Below are positions 1 to 7,363 of a stretch of DNA of 64,000 bases, piece after piece. The position numbers were made by a program, and so were the translations under genes. How positions within the stretch are numbered: position 1 is the first letter of the stretch; every line of letters starts with the position of its first letter. The stretch spans positions 33,815 through 97,814 of the forward strand of contig JAOASC010000001.1 in the NCBI GenBank assembly GCA_025210295.1. The letters run 5' to 3'. Under the pieces are notes generated by a model, which did not search any database, was not told the DNA's origin, and was given only the letters and a program-made list of their open reading frames with translations. Origin of the DNA: Flavobacteriales bacterium. GTDB lineage: Bacteria; Bacteroidota; Bacteroidia; Flavobacteriales_D; Parvicellaceae.

Positions 1-373
1 CTCTGCTTATTACGACTATGGTGCGCATATCCGAATCCGTTATTTTAATACTTTAGGTTATGATGCGAAGCGTTTTGAGGATTTAAATCTCGGTCCAATT
101 ATCTTTAGAGAGGAATGTTCTTTTATTCGTGAATTAAGTCCTGATGATACCATAACAATTAACTTATTGAGTGGTCCAAGCAAAGCAGACGGTTCAAAAT
201 GGTGTCTATACCACGAGATCTTTAATTCTAAAGGTGAAAAAAGTGCCCATATTAAATTAGAAGGTGCTTGGATTGATTTATCAAAAAGGAAACTAACCAC
301 TCCTCCATTAGAACTAGCTCAAGCCATGCAAAATCTTCCTAAAGGAGCTGATTTTGTTTATGGGAAAAAATAA
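1..373 (+). CDS. Acyl-CoA thioesterase family protein (5' cut off by window)
   Basis: The reading frame is open from base 2 and ends with TAA at 371-373, so only the C-terminal ~123 residues are present. The visible N-terminal part contains a DYGAH..IRY stretch followed by a phenylalanine and leucine-rich helix (RFEDLNLG). This resembles the D-x-N/x-H active-site region of YbgC-type 4-hydroxybenzoyl-CoA thioesterases with the hot-dog fold. A later KWCLYHEIF strand and an SAHIKLEGAWID strand also fit that fold. A long-chain acyl-CoA hydrolase role is inferred from these motifs. The next gene starts nine bases downstream, so the two may be cotranscribed. Confidence 0.6.
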   Translation, partial: SAYYDYGAHIRIRYFNTLGYDAKRFEDLNLGPIIFREECSFIRELSPDDTITINLLSGPSKADGSKWCLYHEIFNSKGEKSAHIKLEGAWIDLSKRKLTTPPLELAQAMQNLPKGADFVYGKK

Positions 374-381
374 GTCTCCCT

Positions 382-885
382 TTGAAATTTCACACCAAAA
401 TAACCGCACAATTTGAATGTTCACTTGAACGTGCATTTAAGACGCCCATGTTATGCGATGTCGCCAAAGTACATACAGGTTATCTGATTATGCCTAAAGT
501 TACCCATACAACTGATGATGCCAATTGGGGACAAATAGGTTCGAGTAAAAAAGTTTATGTTGCACCCTCTCTTTCTCAAAAAGGCGGTTTTGCTTCAATG
601 GACAGTGTACTGGAACGGATAGAAAATGAGTATTGGAAAATTAAAGTCGATCATTTCCAGTCTTGGATGCTTGGGTTTACAGCTTTTGTAGGCGAATGGA
701 GAACAACAGCAATCACTGACGAAAAGGTGCTCGTGGAATATTCATATACCTTATATGCTAAAAATCCTTTCTTATATCCACTTAACTGGCTGTTTACCCA
801 TACATTTTGGAGGGTATATATGAGGAGAGTGTTAGAGAATATCAGAACAATGGCTTATACAGATGAACCTTATTTGTTTAAATAA
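382..885 (+). CDS. SRPBCC (START-like) family protein
   Basis: A 167-residue cytoplasmic protein. It begins KFHTKITAQFECSLERAF, alternating with DSVLERIENEYWKIKVD and TTAITDEKVLVEYSYTLY, the pattern of SRPBCC/START-like helix-grip proteins that bind hydrophobic ligands. The only start codon matching the fold's first strand is TTG at 382; an in-frame TGA lies upstream at 349 and the next ATG is at residue 23, which would remove the first strand. No strong Shine-Dalgarno is visible, which is usual for Bacteroidota. Substrate and role are unknown. It lies nine bases after the thioesterase gene and may share its transcript. Confidence 0.55.
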   Translation: MKFHTKITAQFECSLERAFKTPMLCDVAKVHTGYLIMPKVTHTTDDANWGQIGSSKKVYVAPSLSQKGGFASMDSVLERIENEYWKIKVDHFQSWMLGFTAFVGEWRTTAITDEKVLVEYSYTLYAKNPFLYPLNWLFTHTFWRVYMRRVLENIRTMAYTDEPYLFK

Positions 886-897
886 CTTCATAAAACA

Positions 898-1539
898 ATG
901 AATCTAAAACACCTCTTTCTTTTATGTACTTGCTTTTTCGTTCTATCTTGCTCAGAAAACGAAATTCAAACTTTAAAAAGCCCCGAAAATTATATGATGG
1001 AATTTGACCTGACTAAAACTTCAATGAACACGCCTTATCCCCAATTACTAAAAACAGTTTCGATTAATGCCATTAAATTGGGAGATTTTGATTACCCAGA
1101 ATCAGCAATAACACAACAATGGCTAGGTACTGAACCTGCAACTCCACAACAAATTAAAGCCACAGAAAAAAGGTTAGGTATCCAACTCCCTAAAGCTTAC
1201 ATTGACTTTATAACTACGACCAACGGTTTTCAAGCTACATCTAGCGTCTACCCTACTTTTCACCCTATCGAACAAATTGACTATATGTACAATATCGATC
1301 CATTTCAAGTTGATCTTTGGCTTCAAGAGGGAACTGAAGATATTGGTAAAAAATTACAACGTAGTCTTCTTGTTGCTGGAATTGGCGAAGAACAATATTT
1401 CTTATTAATTCCACCACTTGCTGAGGAACCATGGGAATATTGGTCTTTTGCAGCTTGGTATCCTGGTGAAGTTCCACACAGTAGTTTTAAAGCTTTTTGG
1501 CTGGAGGTTAATCATTTTATTATTACTAGTAATAACTAA
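898..1539 (+). CDS. SMI1/KNR4 (SUKH)-like lipoprotein
   Basis: A 213-residue protein with a lipoprotein signal peptide (LLCTCFFVLSC; lipobox Cys at about residue 18). The middle part reads PATPQQIKATEKRLGIQLP, then AYIDFITTTNGF. This is the hallmark LG-x-LP-x-Y-x-x-F-x-x-x-NGF signature of the SMI1/KNR4 or SUKH superfamily, many members of which are immunity proteins against secreted toxins. A tryptophan-rich C-terminus (WEYWSFAAWYPGE) also fits. Membrane-anchored SUKH proteins could protect against contact-delivered toxins, but no cognate toxin is visible nearby, so that function is only inferred. Confidence 0.65.
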   Translation: MNLKHLFLLCTCFFVLSCSENEIQTLKSPENYMMEFDLTKTSMNTPYPQLLKTVSINAIKLGDFDYPESAITQQWLGTEPATPQQIKATEKRLGIQLPKAYIDFITTTNGFQATSSVYPTFHPIEQIDYMYNIDPFQVDLWLQEGTEDIGKKLQRSLLVAGIGEEQYFLLIPPLAEEPWEYWSFAAWYPGEVPHSSFKAFWLEVNHFIITSNN

Positions 1540-1587
1540 ATTCTAATCCTATACTACCCTAAAATTTTGTTATTTTTTCTAATAAAA

Positions 1588-1618
1588 TTGGTCACTTCAA
1601 AATCCAATCGTATATTTG
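1588..1618 (+). promoter_or_regulatory. Bacteroidetes-type promoter of arsR
   Basis: TTG at 1588-1590 and TATATTTG at 1611-1618 are separated by 20 bases. This matches the Bacteroidetes -33 TTG / -7 TAnnTTTG consensus. The -7 element lies inside the palindrome at 1606-1623, so a repressor bound there would block the promoter. Confidence 0.7.
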
Positions 1619-1623
1619 CGATA
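1606..1623. promoter_or_regulatory. Putative ArsR operator 1
   Basis: The sequence AATCGTATATTTGCGATA has ATCG/CGAT arms around an AT-rich core. It closely matches the palindrome at 1952-1969, in the leader of the next gene. Its overlap with the -7 box of arsR fits autorepression by the adjacent ArsR protein. Confidence 0.6.
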
Positions 1624-1627
1624 AGAA

Positions 1628-1933
1628 ATGAAAAGAAGTTTAGAACATATCGAATATGATGCCGATACAGATGCTATAGCTAAATATGCTAAAGCACTGG
1701 CTCATCCTACTCGTATTGCAATCTTAAAACATCTTGAAAATCAAACATGTTGCTTTACTGGCGATTTGGTTGATGTTTTTCCATTAGCTCAATCTACCGT
1801 TTCACAACACCTCAAAGAATTAAAAAACGCTGGTCTAATTCAAGGAGAATTAAATCCACCAAAAATTAAATACTGTATCAACCAAGAAAACTGGAAAACT
1901 GCAAAAACGTTGTTTGAGCAATTTTTTAAATAA
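1628..1933 (+). CDS. arsR: ArsR/SmtB family metalloid-responsive repressor
   Basis: A 101-residue winged-helix repressor. AKALAHPTRIAILKHLEN is the classic ArsR N-terminal helix, and AQSTVSQHLKELKNAGLI is the recognition helix-turn-helix. A cysteine pair (NQTCCFTGD, about residues 39-40) sits just before it and could ligate As(III) or an organoarsenical, although the E. coli-type CVCDLC motif is absent. It is the first gene of the arsenical operon. Palindromes at 1606-1623 and 1952-1969 are its likely operators. The ligand is inferred from the neighbouring genes; a general metal sensor is the alternative. Confidence 0.85.
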   Translation: MKRSLEHIEYDADTDAIAKYAKALAHPTRIAILKHLENQTCCFTGDLVDVFPLAQSTVSQHLKELKNAGLIQGELNPPKIKYCINQENWKTAKTLFEQFFK

Positions 1934-1951
1934 TATTTTTTTACATAAATC

Positions 1952-1969
1952 AATCGTTTATTTACGATT
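1952..1969. promoter_or_regulatory. Putative ArsR operator 2
   Basis: AATCGTTTATTTACGATT is a perfect palindrome with 6-bp arms and a 6-bp spacer. It lies between the end of arsR and the ATG at 1983. Aligned with the palindrome at 1606-1623 it differs at only a few positions. It suggests a second, separately repressed start for the resistance genes. Confidence 0.6.
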
Positions 1970-1982
1970 AACAATTAACACT

Positions 1983-2216
1983 ATGAAACAAATAAAAATT
2001 TTAGGAACTGGATGCCCAAAGTGTAAAACGATGACCAACATTGTAGAGGAAGTTGTAGCCGAACACCAACTTAAAGCTGACATTGAAAAAGTAGAAGACA
2101 TTATGAAAATCATGGAATACAATGTACTGTCTACTCCTGCTTTAGTGATTGATGGTCAAATTACAATTAAAGGACGTGTTCCATCTAAACAGGAAGTGTT
2201 AACGCTTTTAAAATAG
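1983..2216 (+). CDS. Thioredoxin-like small redox protein (ArsE-like, TM0996/MTH895 family)
   Basis: A 77-residue protein with a single thioredoxin fold: KILGTGCPKCKTM carries the C-P-K-C active site, followed by a cis-proline-type STPALVIDG segment. The ATG at 1983 is preferred because it begins the first beta strand directly and leaves the operator at 1952-1969 upstream. In the arsEFG system of Shewanella putrefaciens, a small protein of this kind (ArsE) works with ArsF in reducing nitroaromatic arsenicals. The presence of arsF- and arsG-like genes downstream makes that role likely here, but other thiol-redox roles remain possible. Confidence 0.7.
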   Translation: MKQIKILGTGCPKCKTMTNIVEEVVAEHQLKADIEKVEDIMKIMEYNVLSTPALVIDGQITIKGRVPSKQEVLTLLK

Positions 2217-2221
2217 TACAA

Positions 2222-2629
2222 ATGAACTACCAGGTAAACGCCTCATCAACAGCAAAAGATGCTGCTTCTTTTACAATAAAAGGGGGAAACACTGAATTTG
2301 GAATCACTCCAGAAGATGCTGAAACACTTCCTAATCCTGCTGAATTATTTTTAGGTTCTCTTTCTGCTTGTATGCTTAAAAATGTTGAACGCTTTTCACA
2401 AATGATGCACTTCAAGTATTCTAAAGCTACCATAACCATTGAAGCTAAGCGAACAGAAAAGCCGCCACAGTTAGAAAACATAAAATATCGGCTGACCATT
2501 TATAACGATGATGCTAAACTAAACCTCCCATTACTGAAAAAGAATTTGGAACGGTTTGGAACGATTTACAATACCATCAAATTAGCAACATCTATAACTG
2601 GAGAAATAAACCAAGAATTATATGTTTGA
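2222..2629 (+). CDS. OsmC/Ohr family peroxiredoxin-like protein
   Basis: A 135-residue OsmC-fold protein. FGITPEDAETLPNPAELFLGSLSACMLKNVERF contains the conserved first catalytic cysteine (about residue 51, LSAC), normally a thiol peroxidase cysteine. The usual second cysteine near the C-terminus is not seen (LERFGTIYNTIKLATS), so it may lack classic Ohr chemistry. It starts five bases after the thioredoxin-like gene and overlaps the permease by eight bases, which indicates one operon. A redox or thiol-protecting role alongside arsenical detoxification is inferred. Confidence 0.75.
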   Translation: MNYQVNASSTAKDAASFTIKGGNTEFGITPEDAETLPNPAELFLGSLSACMLKNVERFSQMMHFKYSKATITIEAKRTEKPPQLENIKYRLTIYNDDAKLNLPLLKKNLERFGTIYNTIKLATSITGEINQELYV

Positions 2630-3599
2630 CTGGATACAACATATAGCAGATTGGTTGGTCTATCGAGTGTTTAACTTAGATCCAGAGCAACATTTAGCGC
2701 AAGCCTTAAACTTTTTTATTTATGACAGTGCCAAAATTCTCTTGCTCTTATTTGGGATTATTTTCTTGATGGGCATCATTAACAGCTACTTCCCTATTGA
2801 TAAGGTTAGAAACTTTTTATCACGCAATAAACTTTATGGTTTAGAGTACCTCATGGCCAGTTTATTTGGTGTGGTTACTCCTTTTTGTTCTTGTTCTTCT
2901 GTTCCCTTATTTATTGGCTTTGTAAAAGGAGGAATTCCCTTAGGAGTTACTTTTGCTTTTTTAATCACTTCTCCATTAGTGAATGAAGTAGCCATTGGAC
3001 TATTTGTAGGGTTATTTGGTCTAAAAACCACTGTTATCTATGTGATTAGTGGAATTGTATTGGGAACGATTTCAGGAATTATTCTTCAAAAATTAAATCT
3101 AGAACGTTTTCTAACTCCTTGGGTAAAGGATGTGATTGCTAATGCTCAACAAGAACAAGAAGCTTACAAAGATGAACAACCAACCTTTAAACAGCGTTTA
3201 CCAATTATTTGGAGCGAAGCGCTTACCATTATTAAAGGAGTTTTACCTTATGTGATTATCGGAATTGCTATTGGCGGTTTAATGCATGGTTATATTCCTG
3301 AAGGTTTCTTTGAACAATACATGGATAAGAATAATTTATTTGCCGTTCCTGTAGCGACAATTCTAGCTGTTCCCATGTATTCGAATGCATCTGGAATCTT
3401 ACCTATTGTACAAGTTTTAGTTGCCAAAGGAATTCCTCTTGGAACGGCCATTGCTTTTATGATGGGCGTGATTGGACTTTCTCTTCCCGAAGCGATGTTG
3501 CTAAAAAAAGTCATGACTCTAAAACTCATTGCCATCTTCTTTGGAGTGGTTACCCTCTGTATCATAATCTCAGGCTATATATTTAATCTAATTTTATAA
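2622..3599 (+). CDS. ArsP-type organoarsenical efflux permease (DUF318 family)
   Basis: A 325-residue polytopic membrane protein with about eight hydrophobic segments in two halves. Signature stretches of the permease/DUF318 family are present: GVVTPFCSCSSVPLFIGF in the first half, with the conserved CSCSS cysteines, and AVPMYSNASGILPIVQ in the second. This family includes ArsP, a trivalent methylarsenical exporter, and SO_0444-type Cu/Zn efflux proteins. The surrounding arsR, arsF and arsG homologues favour an organoarsenical. The start at 2622 overlaps the OsmC gene by eight bases, so the two are translationally coupled. Confidence 0.75.
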   Translation: MFDWIQHIADWLVYRVFNLDPEQHLAQALNFFIYDSAKILLLLFGIIFLMGIINSYFPIDKVRNFLSRNKLYGLEYLMASLFGVVTPFCSCSSVPLFIGFVKGGIPLGVTFAFLITSPLVNEVAIGLFVGLFGLKTTVIYVISGIVLGTISGIILQKLNLERFLTPWVKDVIANAQQEQEAYKDEQPTFKQRLPIIWSEALTIIKGVLPYVIIGIAIGGLMHGYIPEGFFEQYMDKNNLFAVPVATILAVPMYSNASGILPIVQVLVAKGIPLGTAIAFMMGVIGLSLPEAMLLKKVMTLKLIAIFFGVVTLCIIISGYIFNLIL

Positions 3600-3611
3600 A
3601 AAATCAAATCA

Positions 3612-4058
3612 ATGAAAACTATTCAAATCTTTACAGCTATCATTTTAAGTTTAACGCTTTTCTCTTGTGGGAACTCTCCAAAAGAGACAGCAAAAGCATC
3701 TACAGTTATCGATGCCAATATCTCTAAAATTGAAGTCTTGGATTTCCATTCTACACATCGTTGTATGACCTGTAATGCGATTGAAGCCAATACAAAATAT
3801 ACCTTAGACACTTATTTTGCTGATGAATTAAAAACGGATCAAATTTCCTTTGCGACCATTAACATTGACGAACCTGAAAACGAAGCCATTACCGAAAAGT
3901 TTGAAGCTTATGGTACTTCTTTGTTTCTTAACGTTATTCACAACGGTTCGGAAACGTTGATTGATTTAACTGATTTTGCTTTTGCTAAAGGCAACGAAAA
4001 AGAAGTTTTTTCCAATGAATTAAAAACAAGATTAGAAGAAGAATTAAACAAACTATAA
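3612..4058 (+). CDS. ArsF-like nitroreductase-subunit family lipoprotein
   Basis: A 148-residue protein with a signal peptide and lipobox (LSLTLFSCG; Cys about residue 19), so it is membrane-anchored outside the cytoplasm. The mature part has a redox-type HRCMTCNAIE motif (C-x-x-C) at the start of a helix and a thioredoxin-like YGTSLFLNVI segment. This arrangement is typical of proteins annotated as ArsF-family nitrophenyl compound nitroreductase subunits, which act with ArsE and ArsG on aromatic arsenicals. It ends one base before the ArsG-like start. Biochemical activity is inferred from the family and neighbours. Confidence 0.7.
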   Translation: MKTIQIFTAIILSLTLFSCGNSPKETAKASTVIDANISKIEVLDFHSTHRCMTCNAIEANTKYTLDTYFADELKTDQISFATINIDEPENEAITEKFEAYGTSLFLNVIHNGSETLIDLTDFAFAKGNEKEVFSNELKTRLEEELNKL

Positions 4059-4760
4059 ATGGAAGTTTTACAAAGTTTGATCGATAGTTATAACATTCCT
4101 GTTTTAACAGCTTTTATCTTGGGTTTGATGACCGCTATTAGCCCTTGCCCTTTGGCTACCAACATCACAGCGACTGCTTTTATTGCAAAGAATATTTCTA
4201 GTAAACGGAAAGTCTTTTTAAGTGGTCTGCTCTATTCTTTGGGACGTGCATTTAGTTATACCACCATTGGTTTAGTGCTTTATTTTGGAGCAAGTAAATT
4301 TCAAATTGCGCGTTTTTTTAACCAAAATGGAGAAAAATATTTAGGGCCTCTACTCATCATTATTGGATTGATTATGCTAAATGTTATACGGCTTAACTTT
4401 CTACAAAAATCCAATTTTCAAGAAAAGCTTTCCGATAAGTTTAAGGACCAAGGATTGTTAGGCTCGTTTTTGATTGGGATGGTGTTTGCTTTGGCATTTT
4501 GCCCATACAGTGGCGCATTGTTTTTTGGAATGCTAATTCCTACCACCATTGCGTCTGCTGATGGCTTATACCTCCCCATTGTTTTTGCATTTGGAACTGG
4601 ATTACCTGTTTTACTGTTCACTTACCTCCTCGCCTTTACTGCTGATAAAGTTGGGTTCTTTTACAATAAGATCACCAAAATTGAAAAAGTAATGCGCTAT
4701 ATCGCTGGTGTTGTTTTTATCTTGACTGGAGTGTATTATTTGTATATTTTTCTGGTTTAG
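4059..4760 (+). CDS. ArsG-like aromatic arsenical efflux permease (DsbD/CcdA-TauE-type fold)
   Basis: A 233-residue inner-membrane protein with six hydrophobic segments. LMTAISPCPLATNITATAF and MVFALAFCPYSGALFFGML form an inverted repeat, each with a conserved C-P pair, as in CcdA/DsbD-like transporters. ArsG of the arsEFG operon belongs to this fold and exports aminoaromatic arsenite. It abuts the ArsF-like gene directly and is followed by a strong hairpin terminator, making it the last gene of the operon. A plain CcdA-like electron carrier for the upstream thioredoxin-like proteins is the main alternative. Confidence 0.7.
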   Translation: MEVLQSLIDSYNIPVLTAFILGLMTAISPCPLATNITATAFIAKNISSKRKVFLSGLLYSLGRAFSYTTIGLVLYFGASKFQIARFFNQNGEKYLGPLLIIIGLIMLNVIRLNFLQKSNFQEKLSDKFKDQGLLGSFLIGMVFALAFCPYSGALFFGMLIPTTIASADGLYLPIVFAFGTGLPVLLFTYLLAFTADKVGFFYNKITKIEKVMRYIAGVVFILTGVYYLYIFLV

Positions 4761-4833
4761 CGTATAAAACCAACCCTAAAATCGAACTTTTTTTACTTTT
4801 TTGAAAAAAAATAATTTTTCTTAAAAAATCATT

Positions 4834-4876
4834 AAAAAGTGTCTGTTTCTTATAGAAATAGATACTTTTTTGTTTT
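4834..4876 (+). terminator. Rho-independent terminator of the arsenical operon
   Basis: Arms 4834-4849 and 4855-4870 pair over 16 bases with two G-T wobbles. The loop is TTATA, and a run of T follows to 4876. It lies 73 bases after the ArsG-like stop codon. Confidence 0.75.
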
Positions 4877-5149
4877 AACACATTTTTAAACCACTGATTT
4901 TAAGACGTTTGCGACATGTTAATTTTCTTTAAGGAAAAATAGGTATAAAAACCAACTTATTTAGTTGTATTTACGTATTTTACTTATTAACACTTGTTTT
5001 AAATAGACTAGCACAGTTTTTTAAATGTGTATTTTTGGTAGTTTTGTGGTGGAATTAATTGGAATAGAATACATCATTCTGTTAATATACATAATTAGAA
5101 AGAACCTATTCGAGACAATACTTTAAATAAAAATCAGATAGTTTTTCAT
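4877..5149 (+). promoter_or_regulatory. AT-rich leader of the caspase/ABC-3C island with a -7 box
   Basis: No gene was found in this stretch. TATTTTTG at 5030-5037 fits the Bacteroidetes -7 consensus, but no TTG lies at the usual distance upstream. If used, it would leave a leader of about 105 bases before the ATG at 5150. The composition is clearly more AT-rich than the operon upstream. Confidence 0.35.
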
Positions 5150-5869
5150 ATGAAAAGAAAAGTTTTAATCATTAAAGGATATAGTAAAGATAAGATTGAA
5201 CTAACTAATGATAGACAAATTCTAGAATTGTACACAAAGTTTTTTGCCTCAAACGCTGGTGGTGTATATGATAAAAAATCAGAAATATTAACACTTGAAG
5301 AACCAACACTTGAAGAACTAAAGAAATATGATACAGAACTTAATGATTTAGATTCTTTAATAGTAGTTCTACTTGGACATGGGGCAAATAAAGAAGGAAA
5401 ACAAGTCTTTCAGCTTAAAAAAGATTTGTTTATTCAACCAGGTAAACTGACATACGAAGTTGAAAAAAAATTATTTATAGTGGAAAGTTGCCGAAATATT
5501 ATTGACTTTAATATCAATATTGAAGATTTAAATGAGTTAATTCCTAAATTTAGACATGGTGGTGTAATTAGTATGCCAAAAACTAAAGAACAAGCAAAAG
5601 ATCTTTACAATAATTTTTTGATGGAATTAGATTCTGAAATAACATATGTATTTTCATCAAATATAGGTGAGTCCGCATACAATTATTATTTTATTCATTA
5701 TCTAATAAAAGTTTCAAGGGAGTTACATGAGCACTCTCAAAATTATATACATACCATAAAAGATATTTTTGATAAAACAACAAATGAGGTTATAAAATTA
5801 ACAGGAGGAAAGCAAACCCCAATTATTCAAGGGCCTGCAAATTTTCCTTTTGTTGTATCGATAATTTAA
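5150..5869 (+). CDS. Caspase-like (C14/metacaspase-type) cysteine protease
   Basis: A 239-residue protein made up almost entirely of one caspase-like domain. It opens with a beta strand (KVLIIKGYS). The predicted catalytic histidine is H77 in LIVVLLGHGAN, and the catalytic cysteine is C114 in LFIVESCRNI. These are the characteristic hGHG and E/D-S/A-C-R motifs of clan CD peptidases. No signal peptide or membrane segment is seen. It precedes a nuclease-like gene, a small adaptor and an ABC ATPase. In that setting it is probably an effector that kills or arrests the cell when an invader is sensed. Base composition is markedly AT-rich. The target protein is unknown. Confidence 0.75.
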   Translation: MKRKVLIIKGYSKDKIELTNDRQILELYTKFFASNAGGVYDKKSEILTLEEPTLEELKKYDTELNDLDSLIVVLLGHGANKEGKQVFQLKKDLFIQPGKLTYEVEKKLFIVESCRNIIDFNINIEDLNELIPKFRHGGVISMPKTKEQAKDLYNNFLMELDSEITYVFSSNIGESAYNYYFIHYLIKVSRELHEHSQNYIHTIKDIFDKTTNEVIKLTGGKQTPIIQGPANFPFVVSII

Positions 5870-5957
5870 ATAAAATTGCATAATAATGTAAAAACTCATA
5901 ATCTATATTATTTAATTTGAGAGTTCTACCTAATAAAACAAAAAAGAAAGATTACAA

Positions 5958-6887
5958 ATGATAAAAACCGAATTTGGAAATTTTGATGGGAATAAATGGG
6001 AAAGTGTATCCCAATTGTGTTTTAAAAATAATTTTAGAGAAGAATCATATCAAGAAATTAAAGCAACTCCAGGAGATTTTGGCATAGAAGGCTTTACACG
6101 AACAGGGAAAGTATTTCAATGTTATTGCCCAAATGAACATTATGCTACGAATGAGTTATATGAAAACCACCGAGATAAAATTACAAAAGATCTAAAGAAA
6201 TTAAAAGTCTATGAATCACAACTAAAGAAAATTTTAGGTACAACGAAAATAAAAAAGTGGTATTTTGTTACACCAACATATGCGAAAAACGACATTGTAC
6301 AACATTGCACTAAGAAGAAAGAAGAAGTAAAAAGTTGGAATTTATCAATTATTGATAATGAAGATTTTGATGTAATTTTTGAAGATATCAACTTCTTACA
6401 CCCATTTCTTATAACTGCAATTGAAAACTCTAATATAAAAATTGACGTTAAGCCTGATTTTAAATTAGATACTTCGGAAAAATTAAAATGGAAAGGCTCT
6501 CAAATTCCTCTGATTGAAAACTCACAATCTAAAAATGCTCACAGAATTAACAAATCATCAGCTTCTTTTGAAGTTAAGCTTGACAAATTAGTTGATTTAA
6601 ACGTTCAAAACTTTCTTGAAGGAAACAGTATTTTAATCAAATGGAAAGAAGATTACCCTTTAGATTATGAGAAGTTTCTTAATATAACAAGTGCTATTGA
6701 ATCGGAAGTTGAAGAAAGGTGTATAACAAACAATAAAGAGCCAAGTGAGTTATATGATGAATTCAGAAGTCTATTAAAAAAAGAGTTTCAAAACTCTTTT
6801 CAAAACCTTGCACCTCAAATGATCTCTAAACTTACCAATTGGACATTAGCAGATTGGATATTTAGATGCCCAATAAATTTTGAATAA
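5958..6887 (+). CDS. ABC-3C-type effector with an N-terminal restriction-endonuclease-like domain
   Basis: A 309-residue protein with two parts. Residues about 10-150 look like a PD-(D/E)xK-type nuclease fold: W14-E15 in the first helix, GDFGIEGF (D40, E44) and KVFQCYCPN (Q54), then a helix and WYFVTPTY. The usual catalytic lysine seems to be replaced by Q54, as in some Mrr-like families. Residues about 200-309 form an all-helical tail ending LADWIFRCPINF, a type of ending I associate with ABC-three-component effector subunits. The next gene starts two bases downstream. Nuclease activity is inferred from motif spacing; an inactive sensor is possible. Confidence 0.5.
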   Translation: MIKTEFGNFDGNKWESVSQLCFKNNFREESYQEIKATPGDFGIEGFTRTGKVFQCYCPNEHYATNELYENHRDKITKDLKKLKVYESQLKKILGTTKIKKWYFVTPTYAKNDIVQHCTKKKEEVKSWNLSIIDNEDFDVIFEDINFLHPFLITAIENSNIKIDVKPDFKLDTSEKLKWKGSQIPLIENSQSKNAHRINKSSASFEVKLDKLVDLNVQNFLEGNSILIKWKEDYPLDYEKFLNITSAIESEVEERCITNNKEPSELYDEFRSLLKKEFQNSFQNLAPQMISKLTNWTLADWIFRCPINFE

Positions 6888-6889
6888 TT

Positions 6890-7363
6890 ATGGAATTATA
6901 TGCAAAAAAAATTACATTTTTAAAAAAGCCTATATCAATTCCTCCTGAATATAGACCGTCATATTCTATTGCTTTAATTGTACTAATTCTAAAAACATGT
7001 TGTCAAGGCTCTAAATCTAGTCTTTTAAAACTTCATTTGATTAATTGGGCATTGAAGAGTACCGAAAATAAAGAATCTTTAAGAAAGTTTATTTTAAGTA
7101 GCTATACAGAAACCTCAAAGACATGGGGAATAGAACCAAGTTTGAATAGAGCTTTAAATTATTCAGTCCACGAAGGAATTTGTGCAATTATTAATGGAAA
7201 ATATGAACTTCAAGAAAAAGGTGAAAAATTCTACGAAAAAATAATTGCAGACACAGAATACCTTGAAGAAGAAATAAAGTTTTTGAATTTCTTGGGTAAA
7301 AGAAAGATTACTGACAATCGAATTGATTCGATTTATAAAAAATGGAAAAACCAAAATGCTTAA
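6890..7363 (+). CDS. ABC-three-component middle component-like protein
   Basis: A 157-residue, mostly helical protein without membrane segments. It has an SIALIVLILKTCCQG helix, a KLHLINWALKS helix, then VHEGICAIINGKYELQEKGEKFYEKI, which reads like a winged-helix wing and C-terminal helix. Size and position, directly between an effector and the ABC ATPase, match the middle component of ABC-3C conflict systems, thought to link the ATPase to the effector. It starts two bases after the upstream gene and overlaps the ATPase gene by eight bases (ATGCTTAA), so the three are tightly coupled. It is recognised mainly by context. Confidence 0.55.
   Translation: MELYAKKITFLKKPISIPPEYRPSYSIALIVLILKTCCQGSKSSLLKLHLINWALKSTENKESLRKFILSSYTETSKTWGIEPSLNRALNYSVHEGICAIINGKYELQEKGEKFYEKIIADTEYLEEEIKFLNFLGKRKITDNRIDSIYKKWKNQNA

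Noticed and set aside
4877..5149. Attachment site of a mobile element left of the caspase island
   Set aside because: No direct repeat matching the 9393-9617 or 10530-10663 gaps was found, and no integrase is present.
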